A DNA stretch of 64,000 bases from Rhizomys pruinosus (Eukaryota; Chordata; Mammalia; Rodentia; Spalacidae): assembly GCA_009823505.1 (NCBI GenBank), contig VZQC01006319.1, positions 272,364 to 336,363 on the forward strand, in the 5' to 3' direction. Every line of letters starts with the position of its first letter. The stretch's first letter is position 1. Below, in pieces: positions 63,971-64,000 of the stretch. The position numbers and the translations under genes were made by a program. Below the pieces are notes generated by a model. The model had not been told where the DNA came from. It saw nothing but the letters and a program-made list of their open reading frames with translations, and did no database searches.

Positions 63971-64000
63971 ATTTGTTTGGTTTTTTTTTTTTTTTTTTTT

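Noticed and set aside
58471..64000. Next MYO3A exon (start of the motor domain)
   Set aside because: Searched by eye for the residues expected after the linker; none found with splice sites, so it probably lies beyond the window.

Overview
The window is intronic and exonic DNA of a mammal, from a muroid rodent genome. It is packed with rodent-specific retroposons: B1 (7SL-derived), B2, ID and B4-like (tRNA-derived) SINEs and Lx-type L1 pieces, with many microsatellites. No long open reading frame, operon, CRISPR array or RNA gene is present. The species cannot be fixed from the sequence; the young CpG-rich B2 copies differ from the mouse B2 I know, so a non-Mus, non-Rattus muroid is likely (inference).

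The only protein-coding gene I can support is MYO3A (class III myosin, a protein kinase fused to a myosin motor), on the + strand. Six consecutive exons are present: 23196-23300, 24083-24182, 46663-46739, 51901-52046, 55080-55145 and 58315-58470. All six have AG/GT borders and compatible phases (0/0, 0/1, 1/0, 0/2, 2/2, 2/2). Together they give 650 nt and encode the kinase from the hinge to the end of the C-lobe: the catalytic loop IHRDVKGNN, the DFG motif (split by a 22.5 kb intron), the APE motif and the closing [11 protein letters not shown]. The ATP-binding N-lobe exons must lie upstream and the motor exons downstream.

Layout. 1-10010: three tandem copies of a ~4.4 kb intronic unit, with one N at 5539 and blocks of indel-rich sequence; this is either a real recent triplication or a misassembled, poorly polished patch. 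10011-15350: mostly unique intron with several SINEs and a 43-bp minisatellite (14606-14818). 15350-22680: an L1 graveyard, mainly minus strand, broken up by B1, B2 and an older DNA-type repeat, with one N at 21636. 22690-24182: two B2 copies and the first two exons. 24183-46662: a large intron with many SINEs, L1 3' ends and microsatellites. 46663-58470: the last four exons. 58471-64000: the next intron, with satellites, a GC-richer unexplained island and a possible minus-strand LTR.

I found no new multi-gene system. The items most worth a second look are the tandem unit at the left end, a 17-bp internal duplication that splits the B2 copies into two subfamilies, an inverted B2 pair able to form long double-stranded RNA, weak or competing splice sites around three kinase exons, a ~200 nt pyrimidine tract before the last exon, and two unexplained repeat-free islands (54420-54720 and 59180-59560).
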